DNA of 19,633 bases from JBCCIM01 sp045106435 (GCA_045106435.1 JBGCEN010000301.1:1-19633); one strand, 5' to 3'. Positions 1 through 6,480 are shown, counted from the first letter of the stretch. Translations and numbers: made by a program. Notes: generated by a model from the letters alone, not told the origin.

Positions 1-194
1 AACGCTTCGATAAAAGGCCAGCTCACAACGCCACGCATTTGATGGGATATCCCCGCGCACTTCTTTGCTGATTTGTCTAGGTCTAAGGCGAGACCTGTTA
101 ATTGTTTATAATCAGCACTATTTAAATGCAATTGCCCTGGGGGTGCCTTGAAGATCGAACTTGTCTGATTACAGCATATCAAACGCCAATCCAC
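1..194 (-). CDS. Unassigned open frame, cut by window edge (doubtful)
   Basis: Reading the minus strand from a TGA at 218-216 toward position 1, one frame stays open for about 71 codons and leaves the window. There is no ATG near the left end of the frame; a GTG at 194 or a TTG at 182 would be the only plausible starts. The translation includes LNSADYKQLTGLALDLDKSA followed by KKCAGISHQMRGVV, which has a believable amino-acid mix but no family I recognise. It could be the N-terminal part of a real gene, a relic, or chance. The lack of a good start and the gene-poor surroundings keep confidence low. Confidence 0.2.
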   Translation of the reverse strand, partial: MDWRLICCNQTSSIFKAPPGQLHLNSADYKQLTGLALDLDKSAKKCAGISHQMRGVVSWPFIEA

Positions 195-568
195 CAGGAA
201 ACTTGTGAAAAAGTATCAACGATCCTCAAGCTTTTAAACCCTCGGCCGAAAATACCCACCTAGGGAATGCTATTCCTGGAGGCCCGAGAAATTTTTGGCG
301 CGATTTTGGGAAGTCGTTTTAACCCGGATTGCCTGTCTCAAAAAGACTTGCAACGGATATACTAACCCATTCAAGATCCCGCGCACAACCGCTCGTTTAT
401 AAATGATATGTGATCTGGATTTTCCAATCGGGAAAACCAGCTGCGGTATCTGAACACATGACCATCGCCCTCCATTTTAGCTTCAGCATTGAATTGACTG
501 GGAGTTTGCCATGGTTATATCTGTGATTTACTTCCCCCCCGTGCATGAAGCTTAGTGCGTATTAAAAA

Positions 569-594
569 CCGGCAAACAAGATTCGAATTGCCGG
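569..594. repeat. Nested palindrome, 7-bp arms
   Basis: CCGGCAA (569-575) is mirrored by TTGCCGG (588-594). Inside the 12-nt loop lies most of ATTCGAAT (581-588), itself a perfect 8-bp palindrome. The element sits about 120 bp upstream of the lipoprotein start at 714 and could be an operator or an RNA hairpin. No downstream T run supports termination. Confidence 0.35.
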
Positions 595-713
595 ACAATG
601 GTACGCCTTGATGGTCAGATTGGAATCTGCGCAAAGATGTTTGAGGCCAAGGATAGCTTACTCCCTATGGAATAAGTGTGTTTTCCCCAAACTTTTCCAA
701 GGTATAGAGACCC

Positions 714-1223
714 ATGAAAACGCTCGCTCCTATATTTATCATGCTAACATGCGCCGGCTGTCTACAGCTACAACCACTTGACAGTGGCCGGCAAACGATG
801 ACGTCTGTAAATCAGATTGCCACAAACCAGATATTGTACGTTCACCACTTTGGCGGACGAACTGCAGCTGCCCGGCAATTAAACATCACACCATCGCACA
901 CTTCCTGGAGAGATGTCTCTTCGGGCAGCTTCGTGACCATCCCTACAAAGGAAGTCATTGATATCAAAGTTAGAGAAACAGTTGTCCGTAGAAACAACGG
1001 CTTTGGCATGGGCATGTTAGCCGGCGCTTCGATGGGCGTTATGTTTGGCTTGAGTGGCGATGCACCACCAGAAGAGAAGAGTACGATTGCTGTACTCGGC
1101 GGTATGGGCATGGGCATCCTGGGTGGAATGGTTGGTAAAATGACCAGCGGAAGCCGGCAAGGCGTCAAATACCGCGTCTTGTGGTCGAATCCAGAAGTGC
1201 CTATTCGAAGAGCTGTGTGGTAA
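714..1223 (+). CDS. Putative lipoprotein with glycine-zipper segment
   Basis: A 169-residue protein of unknown function. Residues 1-16 form a short lysine-start hydrophobic signal ending in CAGC, so Cys16 is the likely lipidation site, although the residue at -3 is Cys rather than the usual Leu. A middle part (about 45-90) is followed by a Gly/Met-rich hydrophobic stretch (about 96-150) in two runs, GFGMGMLAGASMG and GGMGMGILGGMVG, separated by a charged loop. This resembles glycine-zipper membrane segments, and the layout of KEVIDIKVRE before two glycine-rich helices is a pattern I associate with small envelope proteins of uncharacterised role. The ATG at 714 is the only sensible start. It stands alone on the plus strand and converges on the VOC gene. 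Product class is fairly safe; role unknown. Confidence 0.65.
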   Translation: MKTLAPIFIMLTCAGCLQLQPLDSGRQTMTSVNQIATNQILYVHHFGGRTAAARQLNITPSHTSWRDVSSGSFVTIPTKEVIDIKVRETVVRRNNGFGMGMLAGASMGVMFGLSGDAPPEEKSTIAVLGGMGMGILGGMVGKMTSGSRQGVKYRVLWSNPEVPIRRAVW

Positions 1224-1249
1224 AGCTGTGTGCTAAGGCTGTGTGGCAG
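1211..1249 (+). repeat. Three 13-bp tandem repeats across a stop codon
   Basis: Copies are AGCTGTGTGGTAA (1211-1223), AGCTGTGTGCTAA (1224-1236) and GGCTGTGTGGCAG (1237-1249). The lipoprotein gene's TAA (1221-1223) is the end of the first copy. Because 13 is not a multiple of three, the extra copies lie outside the reading frame and look like a local slippage duplication of the gene end. Confidence 0.7.
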
Positions 1250-1384
1250 TGCAGCGTGGTAGGAGCAGCGTTTCCTTAATCCATACAGTTTAGCTTTTTG
1301 ACAAGGGGCTGAGAAGACACGAAGAAAGCCAGCAACCAATATTCGTCTTCCCCATCCCCAAGCTTTCTTTTTCTCAGTTCAACA

Positions 1385-1762
1385 TCAGGCAGCCTGATAA
1401 AGCTCAATCGTATTTCCATCCGGGTCACGAACGGCGGCGTGGAGGTTTCCGTTGTCGTTTAGCAATTCTCCTTCTTGCCGGCCATCAAGTGTTGTAGCCA
1501 ACTTTATTAGTTCTTGCACATCTTCAACTTCAAAACCAAGTTGATGGGAGGGGAATCCCTCAAAGTCTGCCGCTTCCCGTATAGGTACAAATTTTAACGT
1601 GATGCCGGCCACTTCACCAAATTGAGAAGCGAGTCCGAAAGTATCGACCGCTCTGAACTCAGCGCCGAATATCTCTGTGTAAAAAGCAACCATCTTGTCC
1701 ATATGGTGGACCCGCAAAGCAATGGTTGTAAGACGGACGGGGCCAGGACTGAAATTGGACAT
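1385..1762 (-). CDS. VOC-family (glyoxalase/bleomycin-resistance-like) protein
   Basis: A 125-residue single-domain protein of the vicinal-oxygen-chelate fold. Two beta-alpha-beta-beta-beta units are visible: the first begins TTIALRVHHMDKMVAFYTEI, and the second begins around HQLGFEVEDVQELI and ends in VRDPDGNTIELYQ, the typical C-terminal signature. Likely metal-ligand positions are the His in the first strand, the His of HQLGF and the Glu of IELY. I chose the ATG at 1762 (MSNFSPGP) rather than an upstream start at 1789, because the longer version adds nine non-conserved residues and runs into the hairpin at 1781-1827. Family members include dioxygenases, lyases and resistance proteins; the substrate cannot be told from sequence. 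It lies downstream of the M48 gene on the same strand but is separated from it by a terminator-like hairpin, so it may be transcribed separately. Confidence 0.85.
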   Translation of the reverse strand: MSNFSPGPVRLTTIALRVHHMDKMVAFYTEIFGAEFRAVDTFGLASQFGEVAGITLKFVPIREAADFEGFPSHQLGFEVEDVQELIKLATTLDGRQEGELLNDNGNLHAAVRDPDGNTIELYQAA

Positions 1763-1780
1763 AAAAACGCTGTAAAAGTA

Positions 1781-1827
1781 AAAAGCCAAAAGCTAAAATT
1801 GAACACAGATTTTAGCTTTTGGCTTTT
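1781..1827 (-). terminator. 19-bp perfect hairpin after M48 protease gene
   Basis: AAAAGCCAAAAGCTAAAAT (1781-1799) is perfectly mirrored by 1809-1827, with a 9-nt loop. It starts 14 bp past the M48 stop and, read on the minus strand, is followed by a T-rich tract (TTTTTACTTTT). That suits an intrinsic terminator for the M48 transcript, although the stem is unusually AT-rich and internally repetitive (AAAAGC words). Confidence 0.6.
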
Positions 1828-1840
1828 AATTTTCGACTTG

Positions 1841-3337
1841 CTATCGAGGGATCTTGATCCTTGTGCCTTGCGGTATGGTTTCGTTCAACTCTACCTGATT
1901 GATGATAGCAATATCTTCAATCGTAAAGTTTCTCGGCAAGGTTGACGGCAGGAACGCACTAAGGGTGCCGGCGCGTGGCGTGGTAATTACATCCAGGCGA
2001 GACGGCTGCACGTTGATCTTGCTTTGATCGGTAAGGGTACGGAATCCATCCAGCGTGCTGTAAAAGCCGCGACTGTAGGTATCAAAAGTGCTGGCTCCTG
2101 TATACGCAAGAAAGGAGTACACATTATTGCTGTATTCGATGTAGCGAGCAGCCAGTTCATATTCGGTGCCTTGCTCATCAGCGGCTTTAGCAGACACATC
2201 ATATGCACTCAGGCCATTAATGCTTGCCGCCTTCTGGCTGATGACCGTAATGCCTTCCTGTGCTGCAAACTTGGCGCCGGCGTCTGCAGCGGTTTTCACT
2301 TCGGAGGCAATCGTGAACACCATGATGGCTTTCTGATCTTTATCAACCAGAGCAACTTGTGATGGCTGGTTAATTACCGTGTACCCTGAAGGCACCGGGA
2401 ATTGAAACTTCAATTCCGGATGATAAAACATGCCATTCTCTACATAGCCCTGGCGTGGGTCATCTCCAACCACCATGTTGTCTACTTTGGCAAGATACTC
2501 GTTGGCTTCAATCCGATTCATTTGTAGCTGCGTTTTCCACTCAGCTGCCATTTCCTTAATCGTATTCTCGCGTTCCCCGGGATCGGGATGTGTAGACATG
2601 AAACTGGGGATACTCTGGCCGGCTTTGTCGCTCAGCCGCTTCAGTGAGCGGAAAAACTCTGCGCCTTCAGCAGAGTCATATCCTTCCATTGCTCCGTACT
2701 CTACGCCGAGGCGATCCGACTCTCTTTCGTCGTCTCTACCGTAACTAAGAAACAGCAAGCTCGCAGCTGTACCAGCCGTGTTGAGTACTTCCTGCCCTGC
2801 GTTTCCACCAAACACACTCTGTGCACCAACAGCACCCAAAATGACGCCAAGCTGTCCGAACTGCTGTGTTGCCGCACGCTTGGATCCGTGCCGGCCCACA
2901 ACGTGACCAATCTCGTGGCCGATCACTACAGCCAACTGTGCTTCATTATCCAGATGCGCCAGCAAACCTCTGGTGATATAGACGTAGCCGCCGGGTAATG
3001 CAAAGGCATTAACTACGGGACTATCAAGTAACCGAAAGGTGAAGGGTGTGCTCTTCATTTCAGCCGGTGTATCCGGCCGGCGCAGGTGACTCACTGCCAA
3101 CAGCTCCTCGCCAAGATCTGTGATATATTTCGCGAGCGCTGGATTATCGTACACTCCATACTGCGCGATGATAGACTGATCCGCTTCTTTACCTATTTCA
3201 ACTTCCTGCTGCCAGGTATAGCCATACGCTCTTTTTCTTCCCGATACCAGACTTCTCTCTACTGAAACACATCCTGTCCCAACAAGGATAAAGATTAGGA
3301 ATAAAGTCCAGGACTGCATCCTATTGACTGCCTTCAT
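1841..3337 (-). CDS. M48-family zinc metalloprotease lipoprotein with LysM-like tail
   Basis: A 498-residue predicted periplasmic or outer-membrane-anchored peptidase of the BepA/LoiP-like M48 group, which act in envelope protein quality control. Residues 1-23 are a signal sequence ending in VGTGC, so Cys23 is a likely lipidation site. The catalytic motif HEIGH is at 141-145 (in VVIGHEIGHVVGRH), and the third zinc ligand is Glu206 in ERESDRLG. The conserved PGG of FALPGGYVYI precedes them. Residues about 290-430 form a less conserved C-terminal region, and about 445-498 (FTIEDIAIINQVELN, then IPQGTRIKIPR) look like a LysM-type peptidoglycan-binding module, instead of the TPR tail of E. coli BepA. 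ATG 3337 is used; Met7 is an alternative. It follows recF on the same strand after a 329-bp gap, so co-transcription is doubtful. Confidence 0.9.
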   Translation of the reverse strand: MKAVNRMQSWTLFLIFILVGTGCVSVERSLVSGRKRAYGYTWQQEVEIGKEADQSIIAQYGVYDNPALAKYITDLGEELLAVSHLRRPDTPAEMKSTPFTFRLLDSPVVNAFALPGGYVYITRGLLAHLDNEAQLAVVIGHEIGHVVGRHGSKRAATQQFGQLGVILGAVGAQSVFGGNAGQEVLNTAGTAASLLFLSYGRDDERESDRLGVEYGAMEGYDSAEGAEFFRSLKRLSDKAGQSIPSFMSTHPDPGERENTIKEMAAEWKTQLQMNRIEANEYLAKVDNMVVGDDPRQGYVENGMFYHPELKFQFPVPSGYTVINQPSQVALVDKDQKAIMVFTIASEVKTAADAGAKFAAQEGITVISQKAASINGLSAYDVSAKAADEQGTEYELAARYIEYSNNVYSFLAYTGASTFDTYSRGFYSTLDGFRTLTDQSKINVQPSRLDVITTPRAGTLSAFLPSTLPRNFTIEDIAIINQVELNETIPQGTRIKIPR

Positions 3338-3666
3338 TTGCGTGCCTAATTAATTCTATTTAAAAGCTTTCGATATAAACTAGCGTTTTTCCAAGCAATA
3401 TGGTTACGCGACTTGCAACAGTGACACAAAGATTATATGTCTAAAACATGTGCGACATGATGTTTTTTGATACCTGCACAGGCTCGATTCTGGTGGGCTC
3501 AGGGTGATCGAGAGACAGCAAGATCTCACTTGCAGACTACGTGGGAGGGAATGATACTCTGTCACATCCACCTTCGGTTCCTGCAGGGATGCTTCTACCA
3601 CAGTGATTGGGAAGCAAAAGGCTAGCTGATTGAATGGCGGGACAAGAAAAAAGCTGGGGGGGGGAG
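3338..3666. other. Intergenic region between recF and M48 gene
   Basis: No convincing gene. A short inverted repeat AAAACAT (3443-3449) and ATGTTTT (3460-3466) is followed by a T run and could be a weak hairpin. Just after the recF stop is a nine-base G run (3656-3664; nine C on the coding strand), flanked by AGCT on both sides and then by six T on the coding strand, which may form a small unusual terminator. The M48 promoter should lie at the low-coordinate end. Confidence 0.4.
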
Positions 3667-4830
3667 CTATGCAGCAAAATCATTAGGGAGGATTGGGGCA
3701 GCTGATACCTGGCCGGCGTCAACATACAACGCCCGATTATCATCCGTCCCAAAGGATAGCGTTTTATCAAAGGGTGCCCGTTGCGCAGCGGTGATGATAC
3801 TTTGGCCAATCACATCGGAATCCAGCAACTCAAGAAAGACCTGTGTTCGCGTTTCATCCAGATTGCCAAACAGATCATCGAGCAGGAGAATGGGGGATTC
3901 ATCGATCTGCGCTTTGAGATAAAAGTACTGCGCCAGCTTCAAGGCCATACCAAAGGTCCGGTGCTGTCCCTGGGATGCGTATCGCCTGACTTCAAGATCA
4001 TTGAGCGTAAAGATCAACTCATCACGATGCGGCCCCACCATTGTTCGGCCAAGCTCAAGCTCCCTTTTGGAGGACTGGTGTAGCTTGGCCATAAAGGCTT
4101 CTTGAATGGCCTGCTCATCCGCTTCCGGATCAAACTGGTCGATTGCACGATAGCGCATATGGGGATGCTCACTTACCGAATCAATCCGCTCGTATGCCTC
4201 TTCCAGAAAATCAGAAAACACGTGTACAAATCGCAGCCGGCTCAAGATTACACGACTGCCCAGCCTAATCAATTCTGCATCCCATGAACTGAGAACTTCT
4301 CGCGCCAATGAGCGCGTGCGCCGGTACTGTGTGAGCAAAACATTTCGCTGCTTCAGGGCCCGGCGATATTTCATGAGATCATCCAGGTAAACAGGACGCG
4401 CCTGGCTGAGAATGTTATTTAGAAAGCGCCGGCGTACATCGGGCCCCTCGGCGGTTAATGCCTGGTCAGATGGCGCAAAGACAACGATCGGAATTTGTCC
4501 GACGATCTTGGCCAACCGCTCCAGCGGTGATTTATTGATAAACATCCGCTTGCCTTCCTCGGGCATGTAGGCCAGCCGCACATTGAGTCCAGCACGATGT
4601 GTACCTGCGAAACTACCTTCAAGCTCAAAAAAAGCAGCGCCCTTGCGTAGCGCATAACCATCTGTAGCACTGAGAAAGCTCTTTGACAAAGCCAGGTAGT
4701 GAATCGCTTCAAGGATGTTTGTTTTGCCGGCGCCATTCGGGCCATAAATGAGATTCACCTTCGGACCAAACGCAGGGCTCGATTCTTCGTGTGCACGAAA
4801 AGAAATGAGGCGAAGATGATTAATGATCAT
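3667..4830 (-). CDS. recF: DNA replication/repair protein RecF
   Basis: A 387-residue SMC-like ATPase that binds gapped DNA and, with RecO/RecR, loads RecA during recombinational repair. Walker A is GPNGAGKT at 30-37, followed by NILEAIHYLALSKSF. The family motif MVGPHRDEL and the ABC signature region ASQGQHRTFGMALKLAQ lie in the C-terminal half, followed by the Walker B motif ILLLDDLFGNLD and the D-loop. Length and motif order match RecF. ATG 4830 gives the canonical N-terminus beginning MIINHLRLISF. It is divergent from murQ. The neighbours dnaN and dnaA, often linked to recF, are not in the window, nor is the DUF721 gene that often follows recF in Bacteroidota. Three 15-bp repeats lie 39-83 bp upstream of the start and may overlap its promoter. 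Confidence 0.97.
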   Translation of the reverse strand: MIINHLRLISFRAHEESSPAFGPKVNLIYGPNGAGKTNILEAIHYLALSKSFLSATDGYALRKGAAFFELEGSFAGTHRAGLNVRLAYMPEEGKRMFINKSPLERLAKIVGQIPIVVFAPSDQALTAEGPDVRRRFLNNILSQARPVYLDDLMKYRRALKQRNVLLTQYRRTRSLAREVLSSWDAELIRLGSRVILSRLRFVHVFSDFLEEAYERIDSVSEHPHMRYRAIDQFDPEADEQAIQEAFMAKLHQSSKRELELGRTMVGPHRDELIFTLNDLEVRRYASQGQHRTFGMALKLAQYFYLKAQIDESPILLLDDLFGNLDETRTQVFLELLDSDVIGQSIITAAQRAPFDKTLSFGTDDNRALYVDAGQVSAAPILPNDFAA

Positions 4831-4845
4831 GGGCTAAGCTACGAG

Positions 4846-5055
4846 CGGGCTTTATTCAGGCCGGCAATATTTATCGGATACAAATTTATCAAATACAGAT
4901 TTATCAAATACAATGCGTACCATGGACATTAACAGGAACCTCGGTTACCCGGATTGCTTTGATTGCGCAATCCAGATGAATCCTTATAGCTAGCCCCGGA
5001 GAAGCAGCACGAATTTACGGGCTGCTCAATAAAAAAGCGCGCTAAATAAAGCCCG
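4846..5055. repeat. Long-range inverted repeat bracketing the recF-murQ intergenic region
   Basis: CGGGCTTTATT (4846-4856) is perfectly mirrored by AATAAAGCCCG (5045-5055), about 190 bp apart. The arms nearly bracket the divergent intergenic region, with the iterons inside. The right arm can also pair locally: CGGGCT (5018-5023) with AGCCCG (5050-5055), followed by a five-T run at 5061-5065. Whether this is a decayed element, paired terminators or chance is unclear. Confidence 0.35.
4869..4913. promoter_or_regulatory. Three 15-bp tandem direct repeats (iterons) upstream of recF
   Basis: Copies are ATTTATCGGATACAA (4869-4883), ATTTATCAAATACAG (4884-4898) and ATTTATCAAATACAA (4899-4913). They are contiguous and in the same orientation. 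They sit 39-83 bp upstream of recF and about 200 bp upstream of murQ. The TTATC core recalls a DnaA box but none matches TTATCCACA. A regulator binding site or replication-type iteron are both possible; function is inferred only from position and regular spacing. Confidence 0.55.
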
Positions 5056-5073
5056 GTTCATTTTTGACAAAAT

Positions 5074-5091
5074 GCCTGCAAAAAATCAGGC
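5074..5091 (+). promoter_or_regulatory. Small hairpin in the murQ leader
   Basis: GCCTG (5074-5078) and CAGGC (5087-5091) enclose an A-rich 8-nt loop, 18 bp before the murQ start. It could influence translation; it is short and may be chance. Confidence 0.25.
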
Positions 5092-5109
5092 TAAACGAAA
5101 GATCACTTC

Positions 5110-6024
5110 ATGCAGGAATCCTCGCTGTTTAACCAGATCAAACAACTCGCCACAGAACAACGCAATCCAGCGTCTACCAACTTTGACACCTCAAGCATTC
5201 GCGAGATTCTTGAAGTGATTAACACAGAAGACCACAAAGTCCCTATCGCGGTCCGCAAAGAGCTGCCGTATATCGAGCAGGCGGTGGAAATTGTTGTGAA
5301 TGCATTTGAGCAGGGGGGACGCTTGTTCTATGCCGGCGCCGGCACCAGCGGTCGCCTGGGCATTCTGGACGCCTCCGAGTGCCCGCCAACCTATGGCACA
5401 CCGCCCGAAATGGTCCAGGGATTGATTGCCGGAGGCATGGAAGCTGTATTTCGCTCCCAGGAGGGCGCTGAAGACCTCGAGGAGAACGGGGCGGCCCATG
5501 TAGAGGAAGCCGGCGTAACGGCGGGAGACGTCGTCTGTGGCATCGCTGCGAGCCAGCGGACGCCCTACGTGATTGGTGCAGTGAAACATGCACGGTCTCT
5601 GGGCTGCAAAACACTCTTTCTTACCTGTAATCCTCGCGCCACATTTAACATCGATGTTGACGTAGCCATGTGTGCCGTTGTTGGCCCCGAGGTCATTATG
5701 GGCTCAACACGAATGAAGAGCGGTACAGCGCAAAAACTCATCTTGAATATGATCACCACAACAGCCATGGTCAGAATGGGCAAAGTGTATGAGAATATGA
5801 TGGTGGACCTGCAGATGACCAACGCCAAGCTCGTCGAGCGATCCAAGCGAACCGTCATGATGGTAACTGGTGTAGCGTACGAAGAAGCAGCCCGCGTCCT
5901 GGAATCTGTAGACGGGCACGTAAAGCGCGCCCTCGTCGTCATCCTCGCCAACGTCACACCCGCCGAAGCACAGGAGCGTTTAGCCAACGCCAATGGTTTC
6001 GTCCGGCAGGCCATCCAGGGATAA
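5110..6024 (+). CDS. murQ: N-acetylmuramic acid 6-phosphate etherase MurQ
   Basis: A 304-residue cytoplasmic SIS-domain enzyme that cleaves the lactyl ether of MurNAc-6-phosphate to give GlcNAc-6-phosphate and D-lactate, in cell-wall sugar recycling. The substrate-binding loop AGAGTSGRLGILDASECPPT covers about 75-94, with Glu90 at the position of the catalytic Glu of the E. coli enzyme. SQEGAEDLEENG follows, where Asp122 is the likely second catalytic residue. The second SIS signature is EVIMGSTRMKSGTAQKLILN, ending in a UBA-like helical tail (about 250-304). Length and motifs are full and typical. ATG 5110 is the start. No MurNAc transporter, kinase or MurR regulator is adjacent, so the recycling genes are scattered. 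It is divergent from recF. Confidence 0.97.
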   Translation: MQESSLFNQIKQLATEQRNPASTNFDTSSIREILEVINTEDHKVPIAVRKELPYIEQAVEIVVNAFEQGGRLFYAGAGTSGRLGILDASECPPTYGTPPEMVQGLIAGGMEAVFRSQEGAEDLEENGAAHVEEAGVTAGDVVCGIAASQRTPYVIGAVKHARSLGCKTLFLTCNPRATFNIDVDVAMCAVVGPEVIMGSTRMKSGTAQKLILNMITTTAMVRMGKVYENMMVDLQMTNAKLVERSKRTVMMVTGVAYEEAARVLESVDGHVKRALVVILANVTPAEAQERLANANGFVRQAIQG

Positions 6025-6060
6025 AGGAAACCTCGGCGACAAACCAAAACCACAGAACAG

Positions 6061-6080
6061 GGGAGATTCACGAATCTCCC
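6061..6080. terminator. Palindromic hairpin downstream of murQ
   Basis: GGGAGATTC (6061-6069) and GAATCTCCC (6072-6080) form a near-continuous 20-bp palindrome, 37 bp after the murQ stop. A GC-rich stem here could end the murQ transcript, but no T run follows, so intrinsic termination is uncertain; an operator is the alternative. Confidence 0.4.
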
Positions 6081-6133
6081 ACACGGTGCCAAAGAAAACC
6101 TCGACGAAAAACAGAGGACAGACTCTCCATTGA

Positions 6134-6322
6134 TCAGGCTCCACGCCATTCATCAGGATTCCTCTCAATGTACCGACATACGTTTTCCAGGTGCGCAGCA
6201 TCCCATATAATCCTTGAAAGAAAACCGTAACGCGTTCTTTCTGAATTTCTCAAGTCCAAATCTCTCGGCATCTTTTTGATAAGGTGAAGCCATACACAAA
6301 AGACACCCGCGACCCAGTTCAT
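6134..6322 (-). pseudogene. Remnant of a REP-associated tyrosine transposase (RAYT, Y1/IS200-like)
   Basis: The final part of this 62-codon frame reads FLSRIIWDAAHLENVCRYIE then RNPDEW. This matches the C-terminal pattern of RAYT/IS200-like proteins, which end with a helix carrying a FHDRIIRD-like stretch and then YIxxNPxxW. The upstream residues do not match the family, the HUH motif and catalytic Tyr domain are missing, and the frame is far shorter than the usual 150-250 residues. I read it as the decayed 3' end of such a gene, left by deletion and frameshift. RAYTs mobilise short palindromic repeats, relevant to the palindromes and MITE-like element in this window. The identification rests on about 26 residues. 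Confidence 0.4.
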
Positions 6323-6346
6323 ACACCGCCGCCATCAGGAATTTTC

Positions 6347-6378
6347 TCGATCTCTTTCAACTTCGATCTCTTTCAGCA
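6347..6378. repeat. 16-bp tandem repeat next to parS
   Basis: Two copies share TCGATCTCTTTCA: 6347-6362 and 6363-6378. A third degenerate copy (TAGATCTTT...) follows at about 6379-6394 and runs up to the first parS palindrome. Possibly a slippage product; possibly an accessory element of the parS site. Confidence 0.5.
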
Positions 6379-6396
6379 TAGATCTTTAGCAAGAGG

Positions 6397-6414
6397 GTGT
6401 TCCACGTGGAACAC
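6397..6414. other. parS: parS-type centromere site 1
   Basis: TGTTCCACGTGGAACA (6398-6413) is a perfect 16-bp palindrome, extended to 18 bp by flanking G and C. It matches the well-known chromosomal parS family (TGTTNCACGTGNAACA), the nucleation site for ParB, which spreads as a CTP-loaded clamp and recruits condensin for origin segregation. The same 16-mer form is used in pseudomonads. parA and parB are not in the window, which is usual for dispersed parS sites. Such sites cluster near the replication origin. Confidence 0.85.
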
Positions 6415-6464
6415 TGCGTCGGCAATTTGCGAGCACTGAATTTTCCTCACCAAAACAAACCGAC

Positions 6465-6480
6465 TGTTCCACGTGGAACA
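6465..6480. other. parS: parS-type centromere site 2
   Basis: A second perfect copy of TGTTCCACGTGGAACA, 67 bp from the first centre to centre (about 6.4 helical turns). A perfect 16-bp palindrome occurring twice in a gene-free spacer is very unlikely by chance and supports a genuine ParB-binding locus. Confidence 0.85.

Larger units (their letters stand above)
1..713. other. Gene-poor 5' region
   Basis: No frame of this stretch encodes a recognisable protein on the plus strand. Stop codons are frequent in most frames, and GCCGGC, abundant in the genes of this window, is absent here. Items seen are an open minus-strand frame at the left edge, a nested palindrome at 569-594, a seven-C run at 534-540, and a 25-codon plus frame (598-675) that I do not consider a gene. 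No tRNA or rRNA signature was recognised. The last part presumably carries the promoter of the lipoprotein gene starting at 714. Confidence 0.5.

Noticed and set aside
842..1339. 165-codon minus-strand frame opposite the lipoprotein gene
   Set aside because: Antisense shadow of 714-1223; composition is Pro/Met-rich nonsense, with no family match, and the plus frame has a signal peptide and lipobox.
3404..3601. 65-codon minus-strand frame in the recF-M48 spacer
   Set aside because: Ser/Leu/Cys-rich, no good start, no family; treated as non-coding.
4218..4225. ACACGTGT, a possible degenerate parS core
   Set aside because: Only the central CACGTG matches; flanks do not, and it lies inside recF coding sequence.
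4869..4913. DnaA boxes and an oriC at the recF spacer
   Set aside because: The repeats share TTATC but none matches TTATCCACA, and no dnaA or dnaN is present; only called iterons.
5064..5069. TTGACA as a -35 box for murQ
   Set aside because: No acceptable -10 at 16-18 bp, and Bacteroidota-type promoters differ; left unassigned.
5565..6149. 194-codon minus-strand frame
   Set aside because: Antisense to the C-terminal half of murQ, which is conserved and complete.
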